Positions 20,728 to 31,251 of a stretch of DNA of 64,000 nt are shown piece after piece. Each line of letters starts with the position of its first letter. Position 1 is the stretch's first letter. The position numbers and the translations under genes are program-made. Source of the stretch: Cordilura impudica (Eukaryota; Arthropoda; Insecta; Diptera; Scathophagidae); the NCBI GenBank assembly GCA_963682025.1, contig OY821519.1, positions 12,810,168 through 12,874,167 on the forward strand, given 5' to 3'. A model generated the notes under the pieces. It was not told where the DNA came from, did not search any database, and saw only the letters and a program-made list of their open reading frames with translations.

Positions 20728-20796
20728 ATAAAAAATTAAAAAATAAAATGAAAAACGAAAAATAAAAAATGAGAAATAAAAAAAGGAAAATTTAAA
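20728..20796. repeat. AAAAATGA array, remainder right of LINE-2w
   Basis: The same words as 15394-17255 (AAAATGAAAAACGAAAAAT and similar) resume immediately after the LINE 3' UTR and run into the B border. Confidence 0.75.
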
Positions 20797-20985
20797 ATTA
20801 ACCGGTTGAAATAATAAATAATAATAAATATTTTTAAATTAGCAGAGCCCCTGTAGTTGTTTGCTAGAAGTGATACATAGATGACGCTTTCGGTTTGATT
20901 TTAAAAAAGTGCCATAAAAAATCATTCATTAATAGATGTTTACACATCTCCGCTCTGCTCGGACTCACATGATTTTTTTTTGTAG
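20797..20985 (+). mobile_element. Family B border sequence, copy 1
   Basis: Starts TTAACCGGTTGAAATAATAA. It continues through AGCAGAGCCCCTGTAGTTG, AGTGATACATAGATGACGC, AAAAAAGTGCCATAAAAAATC, the hairpin AGATGTTTACACATCT, and CGGACTCACATGATTTTT. The same order, reverse-complemented, borders the arrays at 32612-32740 and 60668-60865. B is therefore probably one end of the element that carries AAAAATGA arrays. Confidence 0.7.
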
Positions 20986-21120
20986 CAGTGTGTAATATCA
21001 TACGCCCTGAAAATGACAAACATTTTGAAGGTTTTGCTATACTGTATCTTCATCCTGACTTGGAATTCCTCACATACCCTCCTCCCCCCCTCCAGATTGC
21101 CTGTTGTACAGTATTATTAA
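20986..21120 (-). repeat. Family C repeat, copy 2 (fragment)
   Basis: The reverse complement reads GGAGGGGGGGAGGAGGGTATG, GGAATTCCAAGTCAGG and AAAACCTTCAAAATGTTTG, aligning with 13036-13120 of copy 1 but considerably diverged. Confidence 0.55.
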
Positions 21121-22122
21121 TATATAATAAATTAATAATCAATAATATATTGTATCAAAATAAATTTTAATTTATTATTCTTGTGCTCATTGAAAAGTGT
21201 TAATATAAGCTAAAATCGTTGTCGCAAAGAAAGGTATTACTTTTATACTATAATGTAGTATAAAAAATAAAAACATTGGTATAAGTTACTTTTGTTAAGC
21301 TTCCAAAATCTCATATACAACGCCCCCAACCCAACACGTATTGTGTATAAAACTTTAAATCCTTTACTTTCTATATAGAACATTACATACTAAATACCAT
21401 TATGTAACACATTAGCTCTTTTTCGTTCTCTTTCTTTCTATTAAGTGGACATTAGTTAAAAATAAAAGTTTTATATTGCACCCAAAACGGAAATACATTT
21501 AATGGCATACACATGATATACTGTTAATGTTGTTAAGAATCATTTCTGTTTCGACTAGCAGCAAATATCGTTCTCAACTTCTTTAATTTCTTTTTCTTCT
21601 GTCGGTAGTTTTTTTGTTTTTTTTTTTTGGGTATTTCCGTTTCTATCTTAACTAGTTGAAAAATTAGTTTGCAACTACTAACTAAAACAAGAGCACTCAC
21701 AAGTAGCAGCATTAAGCTTTAAGCTAGGAAATAACCGGATATTGTAGTTAGTCCTTCAACACACATACATACATACGAGTACATACGTTTTAAATAAATT
21801 CTCAAAAACTCACACATACCGTTATGTATAGTATGTATGAGTCTAACAGTCCCAGTCAGCATTTTGTGACTTTAATAAATCGTATTCGAGACTTTTTCCA
21901 CTCAATTGAGCGATTAAAACAGTCATAACTGATCATTTTCTGATCATAAAAGATTCTTTTTCGGGGAAAAAATGGTGCCCTACCAACGACTCATCTTGAA
22001 GATTCTTTTGTTACCCGCTTTTCTAAATAGTTCGACTCTTTCTCGTTAATCGTTTGCATTATAAAAAATAAAATAATTAATTCAATTATATTATTCAAAT
22101 AAATTTATTTTAAAAGTTACAA
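21121..22122. other. Unassigned, less repetitive DNA
   Basis: No ORF, RNA gene or element recognised. It includes CATACATACATACGAGTACATAC-type short repeats (about 21763-21787) and the small inverted repeat TGATCATTTTCTGATCA near 21932. Base composition is more mixed than in the surrounding repeats, so it may be unique host sequence. Confidence 0.4.
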
Positions 22123-22396
22123 ATCGCACCTGTACATCTAAAGTGAGTCAACTCAAAATTTTTCAATTTTAATTTTTTCAATTTTCACAAAAAAAAATAC
22201 AGTTGTGTTATAAGAGTAGCTTGAGTTGCATCCAAAAAACTTATTATTTTTGATGGTCACTAAAAAATCGCAAAAACAACTACTCTTGTATACTTATTAT
22301 CCGAAATTCTTTACAATGAAACAACTATTTTTACATTTTATAGTAAATTTAAAAAAACCGTTTTTTGCCTCTACTGAAAAGAGGTACAGGTGCGAT
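22123..22396. mobile_element. Candidate 274-bp MITE
   Basis: ATCGCACCTGTACATCT (22123-22139) and the reverse complement of 22380-22396 match at 16 of 17 bases. The interior is AT-rich without coding sense. No clear target duplication. Confidence 0.5.
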
Positions 22397-22529
22397 ATGT
22401 ATATTAGGGAGGCCTTTTATAAAAAAAAAGTGTTCAAACTCTCGGTGTCACCACCTAGAAATATGCGATTAGCAAAAAAAAAAAACAAAGTTTTAGATCA
22501 ATCAAAAAAATCGTAGAGGTGCGTGCCTC

Positions 22530-23890
22530 AACGCGACTGAAAATTTCAAGTGTGTTTGTTTATATGAGGAAAATATGACTTTTTTCAGATTTTAAGAAAA
22601 TTTCGTTCTTTGGTTTTCAACAAGTTGTTATATGGATCGATTTCAGCACTAAATTATCTCTTTAAAAAGCTAAATGGCTTCAAAATCGTATAAAAACTAG
22701 CAAAAAGCAAATGCCCCAGACCACTTTTGTGCCAAAAAAAAAACTAGGTCTTGAAATTTGACGGACATTTTTTCAACTTTAAGAAATTAATTAAAGCCAT
22801 AATTTTTTTTTGGTTTCTATACCTAGGAGCACTCAGCCATGAAGTATTGTTTTATTACAACGTTTTTAACCTATTGCGAAATGAGACCAAAGATGTAAAA
22901 TTTTTTCGATAAAATTTTGACAACTCCTTTTTTAAGTTTTAAAAAATTTTCTTAAACAAAATTTCAAAAAATGGATCTGACACTTTAAGGTTTAGTTAAA
23001 TATATGTTAGAGATTAACTGTTTGAATTTTTAAGTAAATTCCTGTGCTGCCAGAATTTTTTTACAAAGATTTTTTTTGCGGATTTCGAGAAAAATTAGTT
23101 TTTTTTAATACTCAGTAAATATACTCTTTCTAAATAATTTGTAGATTTTTCAGTTTTCTACTTTTAAAAGTTATATTTTATCTTAATAACCTAGGGATTC
23201 GGAAAAAAATTTATATGACCCCATTATCCCTTTTGGACTTGGAAATAAAATTGTGCTGTATATTTACCAATTTTATGATTTGATGATTATGATGATTTTA
23301 TAATTTAACCTCATTAACCCATTTGGACTTGGCGCTACAAATGGCCCCAAGCTAGTATAAGACAATTCAGTCAAAAAATACTGCAAATACTGCTGAATTT
23401 TGGATCATTTTAACACTAGGAGCACATAAGAGTAAGTTTTCCTAAAACATAGCACAATTTTTTCCCCAACCCATAGTAAGGGTTTACTAGAGTTTACTAG
23501 AACAATTAATTTTTTTAAATATGCCAAAATTCAAAGTTTGGCCTCGGCTAGGAATGAGTTAACGTTGTTCGATTTATTTCAGATTTTTAATATAGAATAC
23601 TGGCACATTTGGTTATTATATTTTAAGCGTCACATTTAAAAATTCAACAGCACTTACAAAATATTCGAATTTTTGAATAAATTGTCTTTTATTAGTTTGG
23701 GGTCATATGTGACCCCAAGTGCAAAAGGGATAATGGGGTCATATAATTTTTTTCCGAAACCCTTAACTATTAAGATAAAATATAACATTTAAAAGCAGAA
23801 AACTGAAAAATGTTTCATACAAAGTATTTAAAAGGAGTACATTTACTGAACATTTCACAAAAAGCTCATTTCTCGAAATCCGCAAAACAA
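22530..23890. repeat. Family E fold-back repeat, copy 1
   Basis: Bases ~23078-23240 (from GCGGATTTCGAGAAA to CCTTTTGGACTTGG) are repeated inverted at ~23690-23884, forming ~165-190-bp arms around a ~450-bp centre. The right arm begins with the near-palindrome TTGGGGTCATATGTGACCCC (23697 on). The left portion 22530-23240 is homologous, reverse-complemented, to 33600-34345. No coding sequence. Class unknown, possibly a fold-back-type DNA element or a rearranged pair of insertions. Confidence 0.6.
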
Positions 23891-23892
23891 AA

Positions 23893-24172
23893 CAAGTAAG
23901 AAAATTATAGTCGGTCCAGACCGACCATGGTTTAAAGACCCTATCTCTTCGGTCCAACTAATTGGATATAGAAAATAAGCATAAACCAAATTTGAGTGCC
24001 ATTTTAATTAATTTTTTTTTGGCTGCAGATATGAAAAAGTTCATATCGGGTGCTATATATATATGGGGACTAGGTCGAAAAATGGACCGATCCTGACTTT
24101 ATTTGGAAAGTCACTTATATTTTAAAAAAATACACAAACCAAATTTTAGAAAAATCTGTGCAATATTTTTTT
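23893..24172 (+). mobile_element. Family D element, copy 2 (3' truncated)
   Basis: The 5' end CAAGTAAGAAAATTATAGTCGG is present, then GACCGACCATGG, CCTATCTCTTCGGTCCAAC and GGCTGCAGATATGAAAAAG. It stops at ATCTGTGCAATATTTTTTTT, where the M element begins. Only the first ~280 bases of the ~790-bp family remain. Confidence 0.75.
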
Positions 24173-24960
24173 TTATACCCTCCACTCCAGTGTGCAGAGG
24201 GTATATATAAGTTTTTCATTCCGTTTGTAATAATTAGAAAAAAAATTTTGGACCCCATAAAATATATACATTTGTGATCCTTATAACAACCGGAGTTGAT
24301 ATAGCGATGTCCGTCTGTCCGTCTATCCGTCTGTGGAAATCACGATGACGGCATCAATCGGGCAGCTAGGGTGCTTGTTGACATAAAAAATGATTCACTA
24401 ACATCCTGAAAAGTTTTCTTTTTAAAATCGTCCAAATCGGTCGATTAGGGCCCGAGATTTGAATGAAGAACTAAAAAAAGTCTTAAAAAAATATAATTTT
24501 CTATGTTGTTCTTGTCACGATCACGCCCTCAATAGTGCAGCTACAGTGATAATTTTTAGTGAGAATTATTCATCGAATCCATGGGAAGATTTCTATTTTA
24601 AAAAAAATGAAAAATATGATGTTTCTATATTGTTCTGGTTGGTATTCTACACGTTGTGTTGTTGTCACAGCTGGACTTGTTGTTTTTGTGGTCGTTGTGG
24701 TAATAATATAATAAAAACTAACCTTTGTACATTTTTTTTATTAACTCTGGTAGAAAAATTTAAAAGTTTCCATTGTTTTGGCATCATTAAAAAAATTTTA
24801 AAGATCATTTCTGTTACTACCACGAGCCTGCCTGCAAAATTTCAGATCGAATGGGTCACGGGAAAGGGGTTAAAATCGATCCAAAATTTTTTCGACAAGC
24901 AGACACTACGAGTTAATATAAAGGGAGTAAAAATTCACCAATATCTAAAGCAAATAATGC
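24173..24960 (+). mobile_element. Family M element with GTCY microsatellite, copy 1
   Basis: Starts ATACCCTCCACTCCAGTGTG and immediately mirrors as GCAGAGGGTAT (24175-24204), then TTTTTCATTCCGTTTGTAA, TGATATAGCGATGTCCGTC and a short GTCC/GTCT tract (24307-24335). The TTTCATTCCGTTTGTAA block followed by GTCY repeats resembles the mini-me-type elements described in Diptera as microsatellite seeds. A 194-codon ORF across the 3' part has no recognisable domain and is probably chance. Confidence 0.6.
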
Positions 24961-25206
24961 TAAAATACCTAGTTGTTAATAAAAAAAAAAAAAAAAACAA
25001 TGTAAATTTAGAAAAAAAAATTTTTATGTATAAATTTATTTAATGAGAAAAACACAAAAATAACGTTTGATGTTGTATTTTTTGTGTGTAATATTTACAT
25101 ATACATACATAAACATATTAAATAATACAAATAATATACATATGTATATTATATATATATTATATATATAATAAATATTTGTGTTTTCGTCGACCTTTTT
25201 ATTGTT

Positions 25207-25264
25207 AATAATTTATACGTTTTTTGAGCTTGAGGCCAAAAGCTCAAAAAACGTATAAATTATT
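25207..25264. repeat. Perfect 25-bp-stem hairpin between TA-rich tracts
   Basis: Bases 25207-25231 pair perfectly with 25240-25264 (25 of 25) around the 8-base loop GAGGCCAA. The outer stem is AATAATTTATACG, the inner TTTTTTGAGCTT. TA-rich microsatellite sequence follows directly (25262-25290) and occurs ~50 bp upstream. Could be a cruciform-prone site or the core of a small inverted-repeat element. Confidence 0.8.
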
Positions 25265-25859
25265 ATTATATATATATATATATATGTATGTATATCCATA
25301 ACAACTGCATGTTAGAAATAAATTCTGCAATATTTCATTGTGAGGAAAATACATTTCTTTTGCATTAACAGAGTGTCACTTCATTTTGCTCAGCGTGACT
25401 ATGCCACAGTAGATGGCGCCACAATTTTTGTTCTAATTAGCTTTGCAATAGTTATTTCTATTTTAAAATGAATGTTAATATTTTTAACTGGATATCATAC
25501 AAGACAATGTTAAGAGTATACAAGGACTGGTCTTTTATGTCATACGTTTTTTCATTATTCTTTTACAAATATGAACATAAGTTTGGCATATTAACTTTTT
25601 GTTGTCTTTACAAAATAGAGTTACCGAGTTCATCAATGAGTTTTTTGCTTTCAAAACAGTTCTACATAGTTATATAGAATTATTATTCTGCTTTACCTAC
25701 AAAATATCTGATTGCGATTACATCTAATTTTTAAAAATTGTTTATAATTACTAAAGCATTATTATTCACATAAATACAAAATTGCACTTTTTAAATTTTC
25801 CATTCAAATTTAAGAAAATATCAATTCTAAAAACTGGAATTAAAAATTTCCAATTATAA

Positions 25860-26064
25860 CGAAAGTTAACGTACAGTTTCCAAAATTTCTCTCATACAAG
25901 GTATCCTGAATGGCACCCTCAGCACTATTTTAATCAACCCCAAATATACGAGTCCCTTAATTTTACATCCTCTCTATATCATATCCAAGTTTCAGAGTGA
26001 TCTGAGGGCGCTATTCAGGATACCTTGTATGAAAGAAATTTTGGAATCTGTACGTTAACTTTCG
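25860..26064. mobile_element. 205-bp MITE with 63-bp arms
   Basis: The arms 25860-25922 and 26002-26064 are reverse complements with about 4 mismatches in 63. Each starts CGAAAGTTAACGTACAG and ends in the CCCTCAG block. The centre is ~79 bp. Typical MITE architecture. Target duplication unclear; superfamily not assigned. Confidence 0.75.
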
Positions 26065-26415
26065 TGTTGCATAAACAATTTTGATATCGTTTAATAACGT
26101 TGATATCGCGGAAAAAATGTTTTTCGTCCTCATTTGCGTACGTTACGGTTTGCGACATATCTATTTTGGAACAATGTTTAGAACAACTAGAACAATCGCC
26201 AAATTTTTTTTTTTCCAAAAGTGGGGGCAAAGTTTAAAATTCGTTTTTTCGATTTACCGGTACAAATTATATTTTAGAAACTCATCTTTTTTGAACATTG
26301 TAGAACAATTCAGAACAATCTTCAAAAAATTTTTTTTCAAAAATGGAGGTAGCCCCCTTCGCACACTTGAAAACGGAAGGTATTTTTTTTAAATACAAAT
26401 CCAAAAAAAGTGAAT

Positions 26416-26601
26416 TCATGATATCTGAAACACGAGGTGGGTTTTCTTAAGCAGGGTCAGATATAGAAAATTTAACGCAATGGCTAATTTTTCGCACATA
26501 TTAAATTGAAGTTGTTCACTGCGAAAATAATAGATATCACTTGAATCATTTGAATAGTCATCATGAATATTTCTTTCATTGTTTGCTTGGCTTAATTCCA
26601 T
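26416..26601 (-). other. Short ORF of unknown meaning (61 codons)
   Basis: Open frame starting MELSQANNERNIHDDYSNDS with an acidic/Ser-rich start and a hydrophobic end. Upstream on this strand, TTTTGCAG followed by GAAACTTTCCCCAGCAG could act as a splice acceptor in the same frame. Not recognised, and could be chance. It is listed because its composition is less low-complexity than other short ORFs here. Confidence 0.2.
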
Positions 26602-27883
26602 CTGCTGGGGAAAGTTTCCTGCAAAATTTTTATTTTTTGGGGATATTAGTTTAATACGCCTTCTTTTATTTTAGCAAATCTTTTTAATTCTTTGACTGAG
26701 GTTACGCCATTTTTTTAATTTTTTTGTTTTCCACTTTTAAATTTGTTCACTTGTATAATTTGTAATTTTAAATAGCCGAACATCACACCACGATTCGACC
26801 GATATTAATGAACAAAAATTTACAATATTCTAATATTGAATACTTGTTTTAAAAATAGTAAAAAATTGTACCGTTATAAACAAAAACAAAAGCATAAAAA
26901 GGAGTTTTTCATCCTCCAAAATAACGACCAGAACAATCACATTTCAATCGCCTGCATGATCTATTTGCGATTGCTGTACGTTTTGTTATTGTATTTGTAA
27001 TAAATGAGTTTTTACGCCGTTTTTAATCGAGCCGTTTTAAATCGCGCATGAGATTAAGTAGGTTTTATTCATCAAAAGCCCTTCAGGAAGCCTGAGTAAA
27101 GTGATTTTTGTTAACACAATCTTCCAAATGCTGACTGGGGTTTTTCATATAATTTTTTTACGGGGGCTTTTAAATCCATTCAAAAACATACTCACCGTTC
27201 GTAAGTTTATCTCTCTGTTTTTGTGCATGTGTGTAGCACTCTTAATTAGTGGTCGTTAGTAGTGAAGTGCCGTATGCTATAATAAATTTTTAATCTGTAA
27301 CATTTTTACGCTTCAGTTATTTTTTTTTATACATATTTTTTAATTTCCTACTTGTGTTTAAATGTGAGTGAATTTGTTAGTGCAAGTTTTTAGCTGAAAG
27401 GATTATAATTTTTTTTTTTGCTTAAATCTACTACAAATATTATAAAAGGAACTAATTATATGCATAATTATTAAAATGTTTTCATAAAGTGTTTTAATGT
27501 TATTTAAAGTTAAAGGTGTTGTAGATTAATTTGAGGTAAAATAGTGAAGAAAGAGTTCGTAGACTGTTTTTCAAGATAAAGTGGAATGTTTGAAATGCGT
27601 TAATGAAGTTTAAGTAAATTAAAGTGCGGTTTTGTGCGAATATTGTAAACTTTTGTTTGCTAAGAAAACAAGATTTTACTGTATACCGTTAAGCAAAAGT
27701 ATTTAAGTTACTGGAAAACTTTTACAATTAAAACAGCAAGGTGTGCCATTATAATAACAGCTAATCAGAAAATTTGCCACTTAGGAATGAATGGATCTAT
27801 CTCATAAATATATCCCTGTCTTATTTTAATTAATGAAGTTGACATTCATTCTATTTGTAAGTTAGGTTGGCTTTTCACATATA
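26602..27883. other. Unassigned AT-rich DNA
   Basis: No gene or repeat family recognised. CCCAGTCAGCATTT, present at 21851-21864, occurs inverted at 27126-27139, but flanking target duplications are absent. Confidence 0.4.
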
Positions 27884-28604
27884 AAACAAGTAAGAAAATT
27901 ATAGTCGGTCTAGACCGACTATACGATACCCTATACCATGCGTTTAGAAACCCTATCTCTTAGGCCCAACTAACTGGTCATAGAAAATAAGCAAAAACCA
28001 AATTTGAGTGGGATATGAAAAGTTCATATCGGATGCTATATCTATATGGGGACTAGGTCCAAAAATGGGCCGATCCTGATCATGTTTGGTAAAGTCTCTT
28101 GTATTTTGCAAAAATATATACAAACAAAATTTGACAAGAAACAGTGCAATATTTTTGTTTTTCAATAGATTTAAGTGAAGATCGGGAAGCAGCTCTATAT
28201 GGGGCCAAAGGGATCATTTTTGGACTCTTCATTAATGGATGTAATGAACGCATACAAACCCAATTTGAGTAAGATCTATATGACAATTTGGATCTTATGG
28301 AAATTTATGTCGATTTCATAGGGGTAATTTGTATGGGGGCTAGGTCTGAACATGGACCGATTCTCACCAATTTCAATAGCATTCATCCCATGGCCGATAA
28401 AAGCTTATATACCAAATTTCATCAAAATATATTCATATTTGCGACCTGCAGTTTGATTACAAGGTTTACATGGACACACAGACGGACGGACGGACGGACG
28501 GACGGACGGACGGACATTGTTAAATCAACTCAAAAAGTGATTCTGATTCGATCGGTATAATTAAGTCAAAGTCATTATACCCAAACCACATAGTGGTATA
28601 ATAA
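27884..28604 (+). mobile_element. Family D element, copy 3
   Basis: Contains the perfect palindrome TAGTCGGTCTAGACCGACTA (27903-27922) at the 5' end, the 13-bp subterminal ATACCCTATACCA, 8 units of CGGA (28483-28514), and the 3' hairpin ACCACATAGTGGT. It lacks ~45 bp (the GTCTAGGTCAAATATTTTTGG region) just before the 3' end. Confidence 0.8.
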
Positions 28605-28689
28605 TAAGATGAGTAGCTTGTTTGCTCTGCATTACGTAAGTTTGAGCTTAAATCTGTGAAAAAAAAAACTCAAATGATTGATTGACAAA

Positions 28690-28830
28690 ATACGAGGGCG
28701 GATCAAAAATTCATGGACTTATCATTTAAAGTTAATATACTGTCAAATTTTAATCTAGCCCCGTCATTAAGTTTATGTTTGGTAGCTGTTCAAAGCAGAG
28801 GAAATGAGGAACCGCTGTAAAAAATACTCC
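28690..28830 (+). mobile_element. Possible mariner-like terminal fragment
   Basis: TACGAGGGCGGATCAAAAATTC resembles the terminal repeats of some insect mariner-family elements (TA followed by CGAGGG...CAAAAA). The downstream TTTGGTAGCTGTTCAAAGCAG could be its untranslated region. No second terminus or transposase seen. Confidence 0.25.
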
Positions 28831-28967
28831 ACAAAAAGTTAATATAGGGTTTGATATCACCGCTTAAAAAATCGATAAGGGAATATTTGAGATATTGAGA
28901 TTTAAGCAATTTTTCGCAAAAAGTTTTTTTTTGGCGATTTTTTTCGTTGTTTAAATTTTTTTCCTCT

Positions 28968-29308
28968 TTTTAATATCGTTTTTTTTTTTGGGCTCGAAAG
29001 TACTCAATAAACCCATTTAAAGAAAAAACTGAAAAAAATCGTAAATGCGTTTTTATACCCTATACCACTATGTGGTTTGGGTGTAATGACTTTGTACTGC
29101 TGTTTGTAACTACCAAAAATATTTGACCTAGACCCATCTTTAATTATACCGATCGGCTCAGAATCACTTTCTGAGTCGTTTAAGCGATGGTCTGGACCGA
29201 CTATAATTTTCTTACTTGTTTCAATATTGTTTTTTTTTTTGGGCTTGAAAGTATTCAATAAACCTATTTAAAGAAAAAAACTGAAAAAATTCGTAAATGC
29301 GTTTTTTT
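28968..29308. repeat. ~85-bp direct duplication flanking a D copy
   Basis: 28968-29052 and 29223-29308 are the same sequence with a few differences (AATATCG/TTG...GGGCTCGAAAGTACTCAATA and so on). They sit exactly on either side of the D copy at 29053-29222. This resembles a large target duplication or a tandem duplication with the element at the junction. Confidence 0.7.
29053..29222 (-). mobile_element. Family D element, copy 4, internally deleted (170 bp)
   Basis: Both ends are kept: ATACCCTATACCACTATGTGG on the left and GACCGACTATAATTTTCTTAC on the right. About 620 bp of interior, including the GACG microsatellite, are missing; the junction is near AAGCGATGGTCTGGACC. Confidence 0.8.
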
Positions 29309-29790
29309 TAAATCGGTGATGTAGTGCTATCAATAGCTATACTCACCTTTTGTTTAGTATATTTTCAGCAGTTCGTCAATTCCATCCAGGTGTAAGAATT
29401 TCGAGAATTTTTGCAAAAAATGGAAAAAAGTGAATATCATACAAAAATATTTTTTGTATTCGGAAAAACTATCACTGAAGCGCGAAAAAATCTTTACAAT
29501 ACCTCTAAGCAAATACGAAGTTCTTGCTTCAGCAAAACATATACAGTAATTCACGGATAAATGTGTTGGAAAATGCTTTTAAGTGAGAAACGCACTTCAA
29601 AAATTTGGGTTAAATACTGTCTGACTTAACAGAATTCTCTCTTAGATGCGTCCACAATTCAGTTATGGTAAATGCAGTTTAAATGAATATACTACTTATT
29701 TATTGAAAAGAAACAATAATAAACAAGTCACTTGAGTTTACATACATATAATAAAAGGTCATCATTTTATTCAATTCAAATTAATACATA

Positions 29791-31236
29791 CTAGCAGATT
29801 CCAGCCCTCGAAATTCGAGCGAAAATTCTAGGAAATTTAATTTTTTCATTAAATAAAGACCCTAAAAGTATGCTATCAATTATAGCCAATTCACAAATCA
29901 ACACAAAAAACAAGCTCATTTTTATTACAAACATATCAACAAATTTAATAAACACACACATAGCATATCCCAGTTGGCCACGTCTTCATGACATCCCTAA
30001 TGAAGGGTGCAAGACAATGTAAAGTCTTTGAAGACAAATGTAGGATAGCCGGAATAAATCTCAAAGACTTTTTCGAACAAATGTCGCGAAAATCGTGGAC
30101 GACTAAAAGAGAGACCATGTCGCTCAGTTTGTCGCTCACGCAAAAAAAATATTAATTCCACCATATTATCGTCAGCGACTACTTAGGCGTCAATATCGTT
30201 CACTTTGTCATTAACTTATGAAGTCTTCATAAGAGAACTACCCTCCTTCTTTATAGATTCTATATAAAATATATTTCAAAGAGATTTTTTCATTGTTAAG
30301 TATAATGTCATTAAAAAGACGGGGTAATTTGTTCACGTCTTGAAAAATATTTGTCAAATAAAGCCTTGAGTAAATTTCCGTATTTCTTAAACAATTTTTC
30401 TCTCTGCTGCCATCATAGTTATATAAATCTATTAACTATTATACTATATGAGAACTTTCAGGTCTTTCTCGCTTACACAGCATAATGATTTTCCAAATTT
30501 TTTGGTTTTGTCTTGCAGCCGTTATTAAGTCCCGTTATTTTACTTTTTTTACACGCAAAGCTTATATACGACCAACTTAAAGACAACGTCGCTCATCATG
30601 TCGCTAACGGAGTATGACTGACGACAATTTCCTCACAATGTCGCTCATCAACAGACTCATACACGACAAAACTTAATTTTGTCGCGTAATTTGTCGTCAA
30701 TAGAATTCGATACACCACCGTATGTTATTTATCATCCAGCTGGTCGTTAACTAAATTTTTTATTAAATATCTGCACGAACAACTCATAGACATTGTCGCT
30801 TAACTTGTCCTTAACAAAGTTCGACGGACGACATACACAAGACGTTGTCGCTCCTATTGTCGTCAACGGGCCTTGTTACACGACAATATAGATATTTGTC
30901 GCTGAATTTGTAGTCAACGGGATGTGATACACAACGATCTCGGTAATTTTTCTCCCAGCTTGACGTTAACGACAATATCCATTATATCGGCGTTACAGAA
31001 AACTTCATCGACAAATGTCTTGAGTGACAAATTATAAAATGTCTTAAAGGAATCGTTAACGACAATATCGTCTACTACGATTTTGCCAACTGGGATGTAT
31101 AATTTTATGTATGTGTTAGTAGCAACTTTAAATGCAATTTACTCAAAATAAAGGAACAAATTAAAACATCTGTAAATCTGCAAATCGGCTAAAAAGAAAA
31201 ACCTTTCAAATAATATACGTTTGGTCAATATACGTT
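29791..31236 (+). mobile_element. Family A element, copy 5, interrupted
   Basis: Starts CTAGCAGATTCCAGCCCTCG and carries GTATAATTTTATGTATGTG after the nested 1126-bp element. It stops at ATACGTTTGGTCAA without the usual 3' end. Intact copies read through the insertion point, which identifies the insert borders. Confidence 0.75.
29969..31094. mobile_element. 1126-bp TIR element nested in family A copy 5
   Basis: Ends CCCAGTTGGC and GCCAACTGGG are perfect 10-bp inverted repeats. Removing the insert plus one AT restores GCATATGTATAATTTT as seen in family A copy 3, so the borders are well fixed. The interior (about 30560-30970) contains repeated modules of ~60-90 bp with words such as TGTCGCT, TTGTCGT(C)AAC, TACACGACA and ACGACAAT. 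No transposase frame was recognised. Non-autonomous DNA transposon with internal iterons; superfamily unknown. Confidence 0.8.
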
Positions 31237-31251
31237 TTCGAAAATATTATT

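Noticed and set aside
24459..25043. 194-codon ORF
   Set aside because: Lies in the M element and adjoining AT-rich DNA; contains poly-Lys from A runs and no recognisable domain.
21851..27139. CCCAGTCAGCATTT at 21851-21864 and inverted at 27126-27139 as ends of a 5.3-kb element
   Set aside because: Only 14 bp match, no matching target duplication (CTAACAGT versus GTTTTTCA), and in 64 kb a handful of inverted 14-mer pairs is expected by chance. The CCCAGT start shared with the 1126-bp element keeps it of minor interest.
28288..28560. ORFs inside D copies (also 38224-38472, 39726-40010, 35468-36037)
   Set aside because: They run through the GACG microsatellite (RTDG repeats), are not conserved in frame among copies, and lack domains.
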